DNA of 64,000 nt, from contig JAJTWR010000272.1 of the NCBI GenBank assembly GCA_021613335.1, positions 192,501-256,500 of the forward strand. The letters run 5' to 3'. Position 1 is the stretch's first letter. Every line of letters begins with the position of its first letter. Below, piece by piece: positions 16,217-27,185 of this stretch. The stretch is from Whitmania pigra. Lineage: Eukaryota; Annelida; Clitellata; Hirudinida; Haemopidae. Under the pieces are notes generated by a model. It worked only from the letters and a program-made list of their open reading frames with translations. It searched no databases and was not told the DNA's origin. Position numbers and translations under genes: made by a program.

Positions 16217-17824
16217 ATGTCTCGTCTGAAACAAAAAACTTTCGAATGCCAGCAATCTCCCTGTTCCCCGAAGTTGGCAGTTTTGTGGTTCTGGACGACA
16301 GTGCTGGCCACGTATTTCTGCGGCACTTACCACGTCCTTCCGACCATCTACCACAACGACTGGTTGCTGACCTTCAAGAGACTCTTAGGGACGTTCCTCC
16401 TTCTGGAGATGGTGGCCAATTGGTTCTGCCTTCACCTCATAGACTCCAGGTATCGTCCTATCCCGTTCGAGCTTGGCGATTTGACAAACCGCATTGGTGG
16501 ATTTGAAATAGATCTCGACCAATTAAAAACGAGGGTAACTGACGAGTCGAAGCGTAAAGAAACCTATTCCCTGCCCCTTAGCAGCATTAGACCAATAGGG
16601 AAGAATCCTTGCAGCCGGTGGAACCACGATACAATGTACTTGGTGTCGATACAAACCGACGAAGCATGTTTTGTCACCTCCAACAAAACATTGTCGCAAT
16701 CGCCACGAGGAGAGATCTGCCTAAATCCGTCCAATAAAAAACATAATGGAAGATGTGAAAATGACGACGACGATGACGACGATCTGAATTGTAATCAAAT
16801 CCAGTCAAGGCCGTTGGAAGTAAATCGTGGCGGATACGACGAAGAGACGAAGAACGGCGTCAACAAGAGATTCCACCTGCGCAAATTCGATGGTCCGAAA
16901 AACTTTGGAAACAACCAGAGCCATGGAAAGGAACCAGATGGAGAAGTCAACTGGTTAGACAAGATGGAGGAGGAGGATGAGGAGAAGGAAATCCAGGATG
17001 GTTTGAAAAATCATGAAGGTAGACACGTTGTCGTTTACCCTTACTGGTCGTGGAAACCATGCAAGCTGTGCAATCTCGTCAGGCCCCCTAGGGCCCACCA
17101 CTGCCGTCTCTGTGGCCACTGCGTCCTCAAACGGGACCATCACTGCTTCTTCGCTGCCACCTGCGTCGGACTGAGAAACCAGAGACACTTCATAGTCTTC
17201 CTGTTTTGGTCTTCCATTGCCATCGTCTTCAGTCTTTTCCAAGCCTCGGCCTACATCATCGTCCGGTGTTTCTACTCCGTTGGCGTGGACACCTTGCAGT
17301 GTCTCGGTGACGTAATTCTTCCCGTGACAGTTTACAGACTGTTCAGAGGCTTGACGTCGATGTCAGACTTCGTACTCGTTCTCCTCTTGTACTCCCTGCT
17401 CTGGTTCCTCTTGGTCTGCTGTGGATTCTTTGTCGAACAGCTGAGGCTGGTTCTTCTCGACTGCACCAGCTTCGAGAGAGAAAATAGCATCAGAGTCGTC
17501 AAGAAAAGAAAGACTGCCTTTTCCTCTCTAATTGGGTCGGAATCGAGTTTTGCCTTCAAGTCTTTTCCAGGCGATGATTGCGATGATTACCGAAGCGAAT
17601 CCAAGCCATTCCAGATTTGTGTCGGCGGAAAGGGCGCGAGTTCAAAGGTTAGGCTAAGATTGGAACGTTGGAACAGAAGTCTATACTGGGTCTTTGGAAG
17701 AAATTGGCTCCTGAACTTCATCGTACCTCTGCACTTCGTCTACGAAACTCCAGAAGATGGTATTACTTGGAAAAGTGTCGCACACGGAGATTGGTCCGTC
17801 TACGATAACTTACCTGTAGCTTAA
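16217..17824 (+). CDS. DHHC-type protein S-palmitoyltransferase
   Basis: Integral membrane enzyme that transfers palmitate to cysteines of target proteins through a Cys-acyl intermediate. A single 535-aa open frame. Two membrane spans lie at about residues 20-43 and 51-73. The DHHC zinc domain is at 282-325: [13 protein letters not shown], then RDHHCFF and [10 protein letters not shown], with the catalytic DHHC at 307-310. Two more spans follow at about 325-349 and 384-407. The bases after DHHC code Phe-Phe instead of the usual Pro-Trp, as in vertebrate ZDHHC22/24-like enzymes, so I place it in that group without naming an orthologue. The hydrophilic loop between spans 2 and 3, about residues 85-275, is unusually long and includes a run of Asp encoded by GAC/GAT codons. 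The CDS has no intron; an acceptor at 16205 implies a spliced 5' UTR. A tetranucleotide repeat starts 60 bp after the stop. Confidence 0.92.
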   Translation: MSRLKQKTFECQQSPCSPKLAVLWFWTTVLATYFCGTYHVLPTIYHNDWLLTFKRLLGTFLLLEMVANWFCLHLIDSRYRPIPFELGDLTNRIGGFEIDLDQLKTRVTDESKRKETYSLPLSSIRPIGKNPCSRWNHDTMYLVSIQTDEACFVTSNKTLSQSPRGEICLNPSNKKHNGRCENDDDDDDDLNCNQIQSRPLEVNRGGYDEETKNGVNKRFHLRKFDGPKNFGNNQSHGKEPDGEVNWLDKMEEEDEEKEIQDGLKNHEGRHVVVYPYWSWKPCKLCNLVRPPRAHHCRLCGHCVLKRDHHCFFAATCVGLRNQRHFIVFLFWSSIAIVFSLFQASAYIIVRCFYSVGVDTLQCLGDVILPVTVYRLFRGLTSMSDFVLVLLLYSLLWFLLVCCGFFVEQLRLVLLDCTSFERENSIRVVKKRKTAFSSLIGSESSFAFKSFPGDDCDDYRSESKPFQICVGGKGASSKVRLRLERWNRSLYWVFGRNWLLNFIVPLHFVYETPEDGITWKSVAHGDWSVYDNLPVA

Positions 17825-17879
17825 TCCTGCTAGTTCTTCCGTCAGTACTAAGCTAACTCTTCCTTTAGACATTCATCTA

Positions 17880-17990
17880 GTCATCCACTCATCCATCCAT
17901 CCATCTATCCACTTATCCATTCATTCATTCATTCATTCATTCATTCATCCACTCATCCATCCATCCCTCATCCATCCATCCATTCATCCC
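17880..17990. repeat. ATCC/ATTC tetranucleotide repeat
   Basis: Alternating runs of ATCC and ATTC units in the 3' flank of the DHHC gene. Confidence 0.9.
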
Positions 17991-18236
17991 TCGACTTTCC
18001 CAAGGGGCGAGCAATCGGCATGTGCCGAGTCCATGGTTATTGACTTTTGTTAATATTTAATTCATCTTCTCCCCTCACTTAATTCCTCAGCATCTCCCGC
18101 GCTTTTTTTAACCCCCACGGGATACTACCACCGTCACAGCGGATACATATCAATTTTAATTCGCGACTTTCCAGGCTTCCAAAAAAGTGATTGTCGCTCG
18201 CGATACCAATTAAAGCAATCTGTTTATTTATAGGTA

Positions 18237-18258
18237 TCTGTTGTTGTTGTTGTTGTTG

Positions 18259-18357
<99 letters not shown>

Positions 18358-18358
18358 G
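18237..18358. repeat. (TTG)n microsatellite
   Basis: About 120 bp of TTG units with two single-base slips (GTGTTG) that change the reading phase. A small satellite of the same unit occurs at 18428-18448. Confidence 0.95.
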
Positions 18359-19075
18359 AAGAAGAAACTACAAACTCGTATAGCGTCCGATTTTTACCTG
18401 CATTTTCCATCGACAAAGCAATAGAGATTGTTGTTGTTGTTGTTGAAGTTGTTCATTGTTTAGTTTTGTTTTGTTTATTTCCTAATTCGTAAACAAGCTT
18501 CAGATGTTGCCTCCGGTTGCCTTAATGAATTATTAATAAGACCCCGCTTAAACAATAGACGATCGTTGTAATGAATTTTAATTACCTCATGCATTATTAA
18601 TTAGGTGCGTAATAATTCAACGTGCAATGCGCATGTAGTCGCCATTTTGAATGCATCTTTTATGTCCCTAACCTGTTGTTGGCTTATAGGTTTCCAGGTT
18701 GCCACTGGATTTTTAATGGCGGAAATAAAGTTCATATTTCGACATGACTTTATTTTTATTTTTCACTCGTTATTACAGAAAAATTGTTTAATAACTTATC
18801 ATTCCTAATATGTGGAAACTTTATCTATCTACTCACCTAACACGTTAACAATTATTTAACTATTCATAATTAATAATTTTATTTACTAGTTAAGAATCTC
18901 AACTTAATTATTAACTGATACCATAATGTATTAATCAATTTACATGATTAACAATTTACAATTAACATTTTAATTGTGTGTTATTAATTAATTAACTTAC
19001 TCTGACTTCCCATCCAATCATCGCTGCTCACTCTGGAGCCAATTAGCAGTCTCCTTTTATGTTTTCCTTTCTCCG

Positions 19076-19235
19076 CCAAACAATATGGCGCGTCTAGTTC
19101 TGAAAAGACGTCGCCATGGATACCGGAGCAAAGATGGACTCCATGGACGTCCAGGACTATTCAGAGTTCTTTTCCACGCTCACGTATAGAATGAGTGACG
19201 TCACGCGGCCGGATATGATCGCGTGGATACGATGT
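19076..19235. promoter_or_regulatory. CpG-rich promoter-like block with perfect CRE
   Basis: Within AT-rich surroundings this block is rich in CpG. It contains the palindromic CRE TGACGTCA at 19196-19203 and an ATGGCG motif after CCAAACAAT that resembles a YY1 site. It may be the TAF4 promoter and first exon, 2.4 kb upstream of the TAF4 coding exon. A 48-codon frame (19116-19262) opens inside it. Confidence 0.4.
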
Positions 19236-21600
19236 TGGAAAGTCTCTAATTCGCTCCTTTAAATTATGCACCAGACCAACCGTTATTAGCAGATTGGTTA
19301 ATTAATTAATTATTTATGAATATTGATTAAATGAATGAATTATTAATGATTATCGATTGAAATATTTTTTTGGCTTCGACGATGGAGGATGATGGCTCGT
19401 TAATGGGACGGTTTTTCTGCTCCATGTAGGTTTCGCTTTCCAATTCGGAGTCAAAAGCTTGTCGGTCCTTCGGGTTAAAATGCATGCATCATGATTTTTT
19501 AAATAAAAACTGATAAATTTAATACAAAATAATTATAAAGTTATTGTTGATGAAAAGGATTATTAAGTTGTCATTGAGGACAACCCTATCACTATCATCA
19601 TTCTATCATAGCGAGGGAAATGATTTTAACCAGCCAATCAGAAATAAATAATCCTCAACCATTACGGAATTTAAGGTCACTGAAGTTCAAATCCGAGACC
19701 AATAAAGGTGGCGCCTCAGTAAGATATTCAGTAGTATTACAACATTCATTCATTCACCATTCAATCACCATTCATTCACCATTCAAACAAACCAAGGTTC
19801 CACCATACGATGTTTACAGTGCGTTCGGCTTGAATGCTGTAATTTCTATGCCGCCCGGATCACTGGATTATCGCCCGATCAATGTTCTTCATTAGTCTTC
19901 ATCGCATTCCAATATGGCAGCCAATAGATCGGAATCATGCACAAAGCGCGAGAAATTCTCGGGCTCGTGTCGGGGTCATGGCCTATGACCCTGGCAGGTC
20001 AATAAACTTGACCTTAGTGACCTCCATCAACAGAGTTTGTCTTCTTCGGAAATAAAAATTCATTTTGACCTCGAGTTATATTTGTTCGAATGTTTTCGAT
20101 GCGGACAACAATGCTAGTGATGATGACAACTATGATTATCATGATTATCAATGTTATCATCGTTACGGTTATTATTGAATAATTATCAATATGATAAGTC
20201 TCAGAAATTACTCAATAGCAATTAATATATTTTACATCAATTTGAATTTCTGAGAATATAATTTATTCATCTGACTTTATTTAAACATCTGTAAATTCAA
20301 AAAATATTTCAGAAAAAAAAAATGATATTCCAGTTTTGTTTAAACTCTAATCGTGAAATAACGTTCAAATTGACATAGTAAATGCTTTTATCAATTCTTC
20401 AATAGTTACACAACATCCCTCAAATTTAATCTTACGCCATTTTTAAGCATGGAGGCAAAGCATCCAAAATAAATATTGGATAAAATAAACTTCGGCTGAA
20501 ATTAATTACATTAATCCATCTCCTTCATACTTGCGCTTAAATAATGCGATGTTGGTTTATTGTGCTATCTGAATGATTGGATCGCTTTAGACTATAAAAT
20601 TATTAACTTTTTAAAATTATTATAATTTATTTTTATACATTTAAATATTTAATCTTTTCTGGTAGCTAAAGTATCAAAATTTGTCGCTTGACATTTTATT
20701 TTTCAAATGCCTCATAAATTTAATAACAGACGTCGAATGATATTTTTTGACCGAATGTTATTGTTATTACGTAATAATTAAATTTCTTAAAATTTATTTT
20801 TAGACTAATTTAGAATTTAAAATTTAGAATTCCAGAATTTATCCGTCCAAAGACGGACTTAAGATTGACACTGGTTGGTTGTCGATTTGTTTACGTTAGG
20901 GCGAGGATCGTTTTAAGTCGCTACGAATAAATCGCTAATTTGAATTTAATAATTTCATTAAATATAAATAGTATAAACATACGAAAAGATAGATGATAAT
21001 TTTAAAATAAAATTTTGTGTTTTTCATTTAATAATTTTAAAAATTACAATTCCATGCATTGACGGTTTTTAAAAGTCACGCTGGGCATGGCGAAAAACAA
21101 TGACCATATGCAGGATATAAACATTTCACAAGTTGACACATCTTCGGACATTAAACCATAAATAAAAGGTAAATGCCGACTTTTTCATTAGCGAGAACGT
21201 AACTTGCCACCTATTTGATATTTTGAATATTTTGTGACGAGCCATATTTGCATCAGTCTATGACGTTTAGAAATAATGCATTAATAATGCAATCGGGAGA
21301 ATTCATGCACGCGTCAATACTTTGGAAAATATTTACCTAATGCGGACAATTTCTCCTTTTGAGTCTGGGAGCTGTACGTTTTTGCCAACTGCCTTGAATT
21401 ACATTAAACACGTTAAGTTAAGATCGCAACGATGTAAAACGAGCATGCCTTCTATAATTTATATAATCGGTGTGTCACTGATATTTAACCTGTAAACTAA
21501 TCTTCGACATTTGCAATAACATTTAAATAATACTAAACTATGTAATTATTAGATCGATGAATTGCGAATTTAAATATCATCATTTCCTCCAACTTAGGAC

Positions 21601-23349
21601 ATGCATAAACAACAACAGCAACAACAACAAAATGTTTTGCGACTTACATCGAATCCAACTCAAAGTCAGGGCCCACAACTCATAAGGATGCCAAATGGGA
21701 CAATCATCCCATTACAGCCAACAAATGTAATCATGGGTCAGCAACCTACTGTGATACCTATTCAGAGACCTTTCATTCAGAACACCTCTGTGCCCGGCCT
21801 TACCATCCAAAATCAAAGGCCACAGAATATTACCTCCCTGCAAGTTCCTAGGGTTCAGATTGTAGCGGCGAACAGGCCGATGATTGCAAATCGAGTACAA
21901 CCAAACGTAGCTGCAGCGATACAACAACCCAGACAAATCATTACTCAGGTTTCGGGTCATCAGCTGGCTCACACCGAGCCGACGATGGTGACCAAACTCC
22001 CTGTCGTTGTCACCCAAGCTGTGGCACGAATGCCGAGCCCAGTGGTATTCGCTCAACCGAGCAGTCCCCATCCTCAGGTTGTTTTGAAGCAAGACCAGCC
22101 TGCAGAAGCCACGCCAGCTCCGAACAACCAGCAGAATTTGAATTTGCCTGAAATCGAATCGAATGCTAACAAATGCATGGCTTTCTTAAGACATTTGATA
22201 GTCGAAGCATCGAAAGAATCCAAAGAAAAGGGCCAATTAATGAATGGTTTAGTCAATCAGCTGGTACTAGGGAAATTGACTGAAGAGCAGTTTGTGGACG
22301 TCTTAAAGCAAAGTGGTAACAAAAGAATCACCGATGCAATCGTTCCCGTTTTAAAAAATAATATTACCGAAATAAGACGCATTTTAGCCAACAAAGCCGC
22401 TGCCAATAGCGCCTCTGCCAAATCCGAATCTGAAAAGCCTGTCGTCGTTCAAAGCACTCCCTTAGCCGGTCAAACAATCAATCCGTCTGGAGTTGTAACT
22501 CCAAATGCTCACCAGGGTCAGGTACTGGTTCAAATTCAAAGTGCTGCGAAAGGTCTAGTAACTTTAAAAGGAGGCCTGAAACCGCCTCTTCAACCTATCG
22601 TTCTGAACACTCCCAACCTCCAAAACTATCAAACTCTTCAAAACTCTGCAGCGGTTCCAGCAGTTCATCTGCCAAAAGGCGTAAAACGGAAGCACGAGGT
22701 CGTTGAAAACGACGAAGACATCAACGACGTGACGGCAATGGCTGGAGTGAACCTCACAGAGGAAGCCGTCACAGTCGTTCCAACGTTGACGTTCAATTCG
22801 CTAAAAGACAAAAAGATCGTCGAAGAGAGCTACCTCGATTTGGACCGATTGAAGACCAGAATGGAGAAACTTCTGCAAAAGCAAGGTCTCGCTTTCAGCC
22901 CAGAAGCTTTGCTGTTCCTGTCCCATGCGGCCAGAGAAATGCACGCCAACGTATTGACCAGCTTAGGCAGGTATGCAGCCCATAGGCTAACCATTTACAA
23001 AAACGACGACATGTATAACACGACATCCAATGTCCGACGACAGATTAAGTTCGTTCAAGAAATCAAGCAAGTCAGCGCTCGTCGGGGCGATTCCAAATCA
23101 GCTGGAGCGATCGAAAAAAAGGAAGTTACCAAAGGCTCCATAAATATAGACGAGAGTAACAATGCCGCGTTGCAGGCCATAGGGTCAAAGAGATCGAAAA
23201 TTTCCAGCACCGGTTTAACCTTTAGGTCGTCACTTCTGACCCAGCCCCGAAGTAAGAGAGCTAGCATGAAGGACATGATTTATGCCATAGAAGATTATAG
23301 GTACCTGAAGTCAAATAAAGCTTACTATAAGGCCTGCATGACGAAATAG
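21601..23349 (+). CDS. TAF4: TAF4, TFIID subunit 4
   Basis: TFIID scaffold subunit that pairs with TAF12 through a histone fold and serves as a coactivator docking site. Single open frame, 582 aa. It has a short Gln tract at residues 4-10, then a Gln/Pro/Val-rich activator-binding region to about 185. A TAFH (NHR1) domain spans about 190-275 (NKCMAFLRHLIVEAS, LVLGKLTEEQFVDVLK). A histone-fold region lies at about 405-470 (LDRLKTRMEKL, LLFLSHAAREMHANVLTSL), followed by NVRRQIKFVQEI. The conserved C-terminus contains AALQAIGSKR and ASMKDMIYAIEDYR. It is about half the length of human TAF4, mainly through a shorter N-terminus. The sequence before the ATG is CTTAG then GAC, a plausible splice acceptor, so the true start may lie in an upstream exon. 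A polyA signal AATAAA is at 23433-23438. Confidence 0.95.
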   Translation: MHKQQQQQQQNVLRLTSNPTQSQGPQLIRMPNGTIIPLQPTNVIMGQQPTVIPIQRPFIQNTSVPGLTIQNQRPQNITSLQVPRVQIVAANRPMIANRVQPNVAAAIQQPRQIITQVSGHQLAHTEPTMVTKLPVVVTQAVARMPSPVVFAQPSSPHPQVVLKQDQPAEATPAPNNQQNLNLPEIESNANKCMAFLRHLIVEASKESKEKGQLMNGLVNQLVLGKLTEEQFVDVLKQSGNKRITDAIVPVLKNNITEIRRILANKAAANSASAKSESEKPVVVQSTPLAGQTINPSGVVTPNAHQGQVLVQIQSAAKGLVTLKGGLKPPLQPIVLNTPNLQNYQTLQNSAAVPAVHLPKGVKRKHEVVENDEDINDVTAMAGVNLTEEAVTVVPTLTFNSLKDKKIVEESYLDLDRLKTRMEKLLQKQGLAFSPEALLFLSHAAREMHANVLTSLGRYAAHRLTIYKNDDMYNTTSNVRRQIKFVQEIKQVSARRGDSKSAGAIEKKEVTKGSINIDESNNAALQAIGSKRSKISSTGLTFRSSLLTQPRSKRASMKDMIYAIEDYRYLKSNKAYYKACMTK

Positions 23350-24056
23350 ATACTACATGGTTTTTTTTATAAAGAGTTCCATCTTCTCCATTCTCCTACA
23401 TTCACCATCCGCTGTATTTGATCATTTGTTTTAATAAAGTACATTGTTTAACATCCTCTTAAACATCTTGTGGAGGTATGAATAGTAATACAACTGTAAC
23501 ATACAACTAAACATAATTTTTGTCTCTGGACAAAGCGTTGCTTCAGAATGGTGAAACCAGTTCATTTGCTTTGATATAATAATAAGGACGATAAAGTTCC
23601 AATCATAAATTGCATGAGTTCAAGAATTAGCGAAGACCTAAACTAAATTTTGCCAACTTTAATTTATTTGGTCAAGCTACTCAAGCTAGTCCATTCCCGA
23701 CTAAGATGATGAGGACTAATAGCGACATGCGTTAAACAGTCTTATCCATCTGAGATAATATTTTGCCTACAGTTTTTTATTTGTAGATTGAGATAGCAAA
23801 CGTCAGAGGGTGTTTGAAGGGACTTATTAAAAATAAAATAATTAAATTAATTAATTTTAATTAAACTAATTTATAAATCTTTTTTTGTTATAACTGTACG
23901 ATTCAGAATCTTTCATAAGTCAGTGTTGGGTCCTCGTTCAATGAACTTCGGTGAACAAATAATATCCCGTATCACACTCTGGAACAACAGAAGTCGGCGA
24001 CACCTCTGAAAGAAAAAACTCTAGAAATATAAAAAAAAAAAAATAGAAGGCAAACA
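23350..24056. other. Spacer between TAF4 and SNAPC3
   Basis: Contains the TAF4 3' UTR with AATAAA at 23433-23438 and the upstream region of SNAPC3. No other exon seen. Confidence 0.7.
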
Positions 24057-25124
24057 ATGGATCTTTCTCTTACCATCGATCTTAAGGAATTTTTGAAGCA
24101 ATCTGATTTGCTCGGCAGAGATTTTGGTTTGGCTGACTTTCCCATCGAGACAAGCCAAAGCCCAGAGCTCAATCTATTCAAAGCAGAAAACTTGATCTGC
24201 AAGTCGGTGAATGAGAAAGAATTCCAGTCAGAGATAGATCTGGAGGCAGCTAATCTTAAGTCTTTACAGCTGAGGAAAAAGAACCAATCTAAGAAGAGAA
24301 CCCGCCATATCATGCCGAACTTAGAGTTTGACATGCTAGACAGTTCTTCGGCACATACCTTGCTCAACAAGATATCCCCGTATGCTAATAAGGCGAATAA
24401 GAAGCTCCAAAAACCAGACGTAGTTTTGAAAGTGCATTTCTACAAGTCGAATAGGTTCGTGAGGCCGAACGTCAAGTATGCCGAATTTGAGGTCCTTGGT
24501 CAGACGAAACTGACCTCGCTCAAGGACAAATTGCGCTGTTTCTTCGACGAGATCCCGATAGGTGATTTTTCCAAGGATCCTGACGCCCCATCTACCGGAA
24601 CCATGAAAGACCTCATAAAGTCCAGTTTCTTTTTCATAGAGGGTACTTTTTATAACGACATGCGTAAGCCGGGGTGCGTGGACATGTCGGAGCCGATTAG
24701 AAAATGGCTCGAGGATAAGGAGGAGTTTCAATTTGATCCATCTAACAGTTACCCCATGGAAAGTCGTAAGTTCATCGATCTCAAGATTAGACTCAATCAT
24801 CCGTATCGTTACGTGCACCAGGGCGATTGCGAGCATCTGATATGCTTCTACGACTGCAGGATCAGTTCAGAGCACGATTGCCAATATCCAGGCGAATACC
24901 CAATAGAGATCTTCAAGACCAGGACTAAAAGGCCAGCCTGCGAAGTATGCGAGCAAAGATCCAAATGGGTCACCGTTAACAGCCGCCTGGCCAGTAAGGA
25001 TCCCTGCTACTTTTGTGACCTCTGCCTCAAGATGCTGCTCTACGACAAGGATGGCAATTTCCTCGAAGGCCCAGAGACTTCAGTTCACCTTTACCCGGGC
25101 GAACTTTCTGACGATGAAGAATGA
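24057..25124 (+). CDS. SNAPC3: SNAPC3/SNAP50, snRNA-activating protein complex subunit 3
   Basis: DNA-binding subunit of SNAPc, which recognises the proximal sequence element of snRNA genes transcribed by Pol II and Pol III. Single open frame of 355 aa (human about 410). The N-terminal third is variable. From about residue 120 the family core is clear: VVLKVHFYKSN, a long middle part with SSFFFIEGTFYNDMR, IRKWLE and FIDLKIRLNHPYRYVHQGDC. The C-terminal zinc-binding part has HLICFYDCR, ACEVCEQRSKWVTV and PCYFCDLCLKMLLYD, with Cys pairs at about 295-326. It ends in an acidic tail. No intron interrupts it. The ATG lies in AACAATGG and a polyA signal AATAAA is at 25311-25316. Confidence 0.95.
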   Translation: MDLSLTIDLKEFLKQSDLLGRDFGLADFPIETSQSPELNLFKAENLICKSVNEKEFQSEIDLEAANLKSLQLRKKNQSKKRTRHIMPNLEFDMLDSSSAHTLLNKISPYANKANKKLQKPDVVLKVHFYKSNRFVRPNVKYAEFEVLGQTKLTSLKDKLRCFFDEIPIGDFSKDPDAPSTGTMKDLIKSSFFFIEGTFYNDMRKPGCVDMSEPIRKWLEDKEEFQFDPSNSYPMESRKFIDLKIRLNHPYRYVHQGDCEHLICFYDCRISSEHDCQYPGEYPIEIFKTRTKRPACEVCEQRSKWVTVNSRLASKDPCYFCDLCLKMLLYDKDGNFLEGPETSVHLYPGELSDDEE

Positions 25125-27185
25125 CCTCAGAGGGTAGAGCTTTTACCACGTATAGTGTTGTGCTATATAGCTATGAGTTATTTTTAACCTTTACTTCTTT
25201 ATGTCGCAGTTATTGATGCGATTAAATGTATCAAGAAACTGATTAAAAACTTAGATTTTAGCAACCTCATAGCGCTCTTAAACGTCATACTACCGATTTG
25301 TAACTTGAAAAATAAAATTTAAAACCAAGTCAAACTTTTTTGTCAGTTTAAACGTGTTCCTACAAAATTTTTAGTTTAAATCCCCAGGTTCATCCCTGCA
25401 TTACCCTAGTACACCTTAACTTAACTCGTGCCAGCGTCCAGACGTTAAACTCATTAGTCATAAATTATAGTAATTAATAATAAAAATAAAAAAGCCTCTC
25501 TCTAGCCAGCTTGTCATGCACAGTAACACTCCAGCCATTTTTATCGAAAACAAATCGATGACTCGAAAACACAAAAAATTACTGCTGCTCTTCGCTCTTG
25601 TGAACGAACATCCGAGTACAACAATCAGTCGAATCGATAAGGATGAGGACACCCAGAGAGGCAATTTCCTTCGCACTCCTATCACCTGTTGACCAGCAAG
25701 CCTTAAAACCAGTGATTTAAAAGAAAAAACAATTTAAGAAAAAGGAGACGAAGAAAAATACAACCAGAAATTCCGAGGCCGAGCGATACAAGTTGTTTCT
25801 TTCTCCGGAAGAGGAGTCTGCAAATCTATTCGTGCGCGATCACATCCGGCCATCGAAGCAAAGGCAATCCCAAAGAAGGGTGCTCGACCATGACTCGAAA
25901 ACTTGTGTAATTGATATGTCTTTCAACTGAATATTTGGCACTTCATGAGAGTTCGACGTTCCTAGGACGTGAGTCTAATAACAGTCTGCAATCAACACGT
26001 GTGTCGAGACGAGCAAACGAGACTGTGGAAAATCGAACAAAAGTATTGCTATGGCGTCTGTCACTTTCCTAACTTAGTTTGTGATTGTAACATGACGATG
26101 ACATCCGTGGCATCTTCAAAACTAGTTCTGCAGTCAATGCTTCGGTATACAAACATGGCGGTGGATGTAGAAGAAATGGACCGAACGGACTTGACAGGGC
26201 CTGTAAAGCATTTCCACCAAACAACACGATGCAACAAACCTCTGAACATGAATCTCTTACAAGCACATCGAAACGACTGCGGTCGACTTCACGACCCTAA
26301 TCTTTGCCGATTGCCTACGGTTTTATTCGAGGTAAAGACTGATAATGATTACAAAATTATGCTAACGAAGGGATGCAAATGGCCACGATGATAATGACGA
26401 TGATGCTGGTAAAAACATATTCAACTTAACAATCAGATTTCTTGTCAGAGTCTTGATAAAAATCGACGACGCACTGGACACGATAGATCTCTCAAATGAC
26501 GAAGAATTGTACGTAAGTAATGCACAGAAGAATGCTCCTCGAGGACAACTTTAGGAGACGCAAGACACGATCGCAAAAAAAGATGATAAATAAAACTTAA
26601 AAGCAGAAAAAGTTTAGCTTCACAATTCTCTCAATTCAACCGGTCGCTTCGAGGTTCGAAGTAGAGCAACTTCGACCTATGCCGTAAAGGTGAAGATTTT
26701 TCTCGAGACATGATGACATTATGCGATGATTTTGAGTAAGCGAGTTTTTATTCCGATACCGGAGTCATGGTAATTTTTTATGAAATTCCAGCAAAATGCG
26801 ATTTCTCGTTCAAAACGGCGACATCCGACGTTCAAATCACAACACGAATTGGCTTAGGCACAACATACAAACGAAGGAAGAAAGGAAGGAAGTAAGAGAC
26901 AAAACAAAAAGGAAGCAGACAAACATCTCGTCTTTAATGCCAACGTTGAAATACTACTACGGACGTAGCGAGGGATGAGACCGACCGGCCGAGCTAGTGC
27001 CAGACGAGTTCATGGTGGCGGCGAGTTCGTGAAGTTTCGCGAAATAATTACATTCGTTGCGAAGAGAATGAAAACGAAGTTTTTAAAAACCGAATAAAAA
27101 TAGTTACAAAAAAAAAAACCAGATGCTAATATTAGAAACGCAGAAAAAGTTCTCAGTCCCGGTAGACCTGGCGACGAGTTGCTTC
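25125..27185. other. Gene-free stretch, 3' flanks of SNAPC3 (+) and MuSK-like gene (-)
   Basis: Contains the SNAPC3 polyA signal (25311-25316). On the minus strand an AATAAA at 26752-26747 could end the MuSK-like transcript. A 140-codon plus-strand frame at 25969-26391 shows no recognisable domain. Confidence 0.6.

Larger units (their letters stand above)
17825..21600. other. Gene-free stretch between DHHC gene and TAF4
   Basis: Holds an ATCC/ATTC repeat (17880-17990), a (TTG)n tract (18237-18358), a CpG-rich promoter-like block (19076-19235) and otherwise AT-rich DNA. TAF4 coding begins three bases after a splice acceptor, so at least one upstream TAF4 exon should lie here. Confidence 0.6.

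Noticed and set aside
25969..26391. 140-codon plus-strand frame
   Set aside because: No domain, no promoter or splice context, in the 3' flank of two genes. Likely chance.
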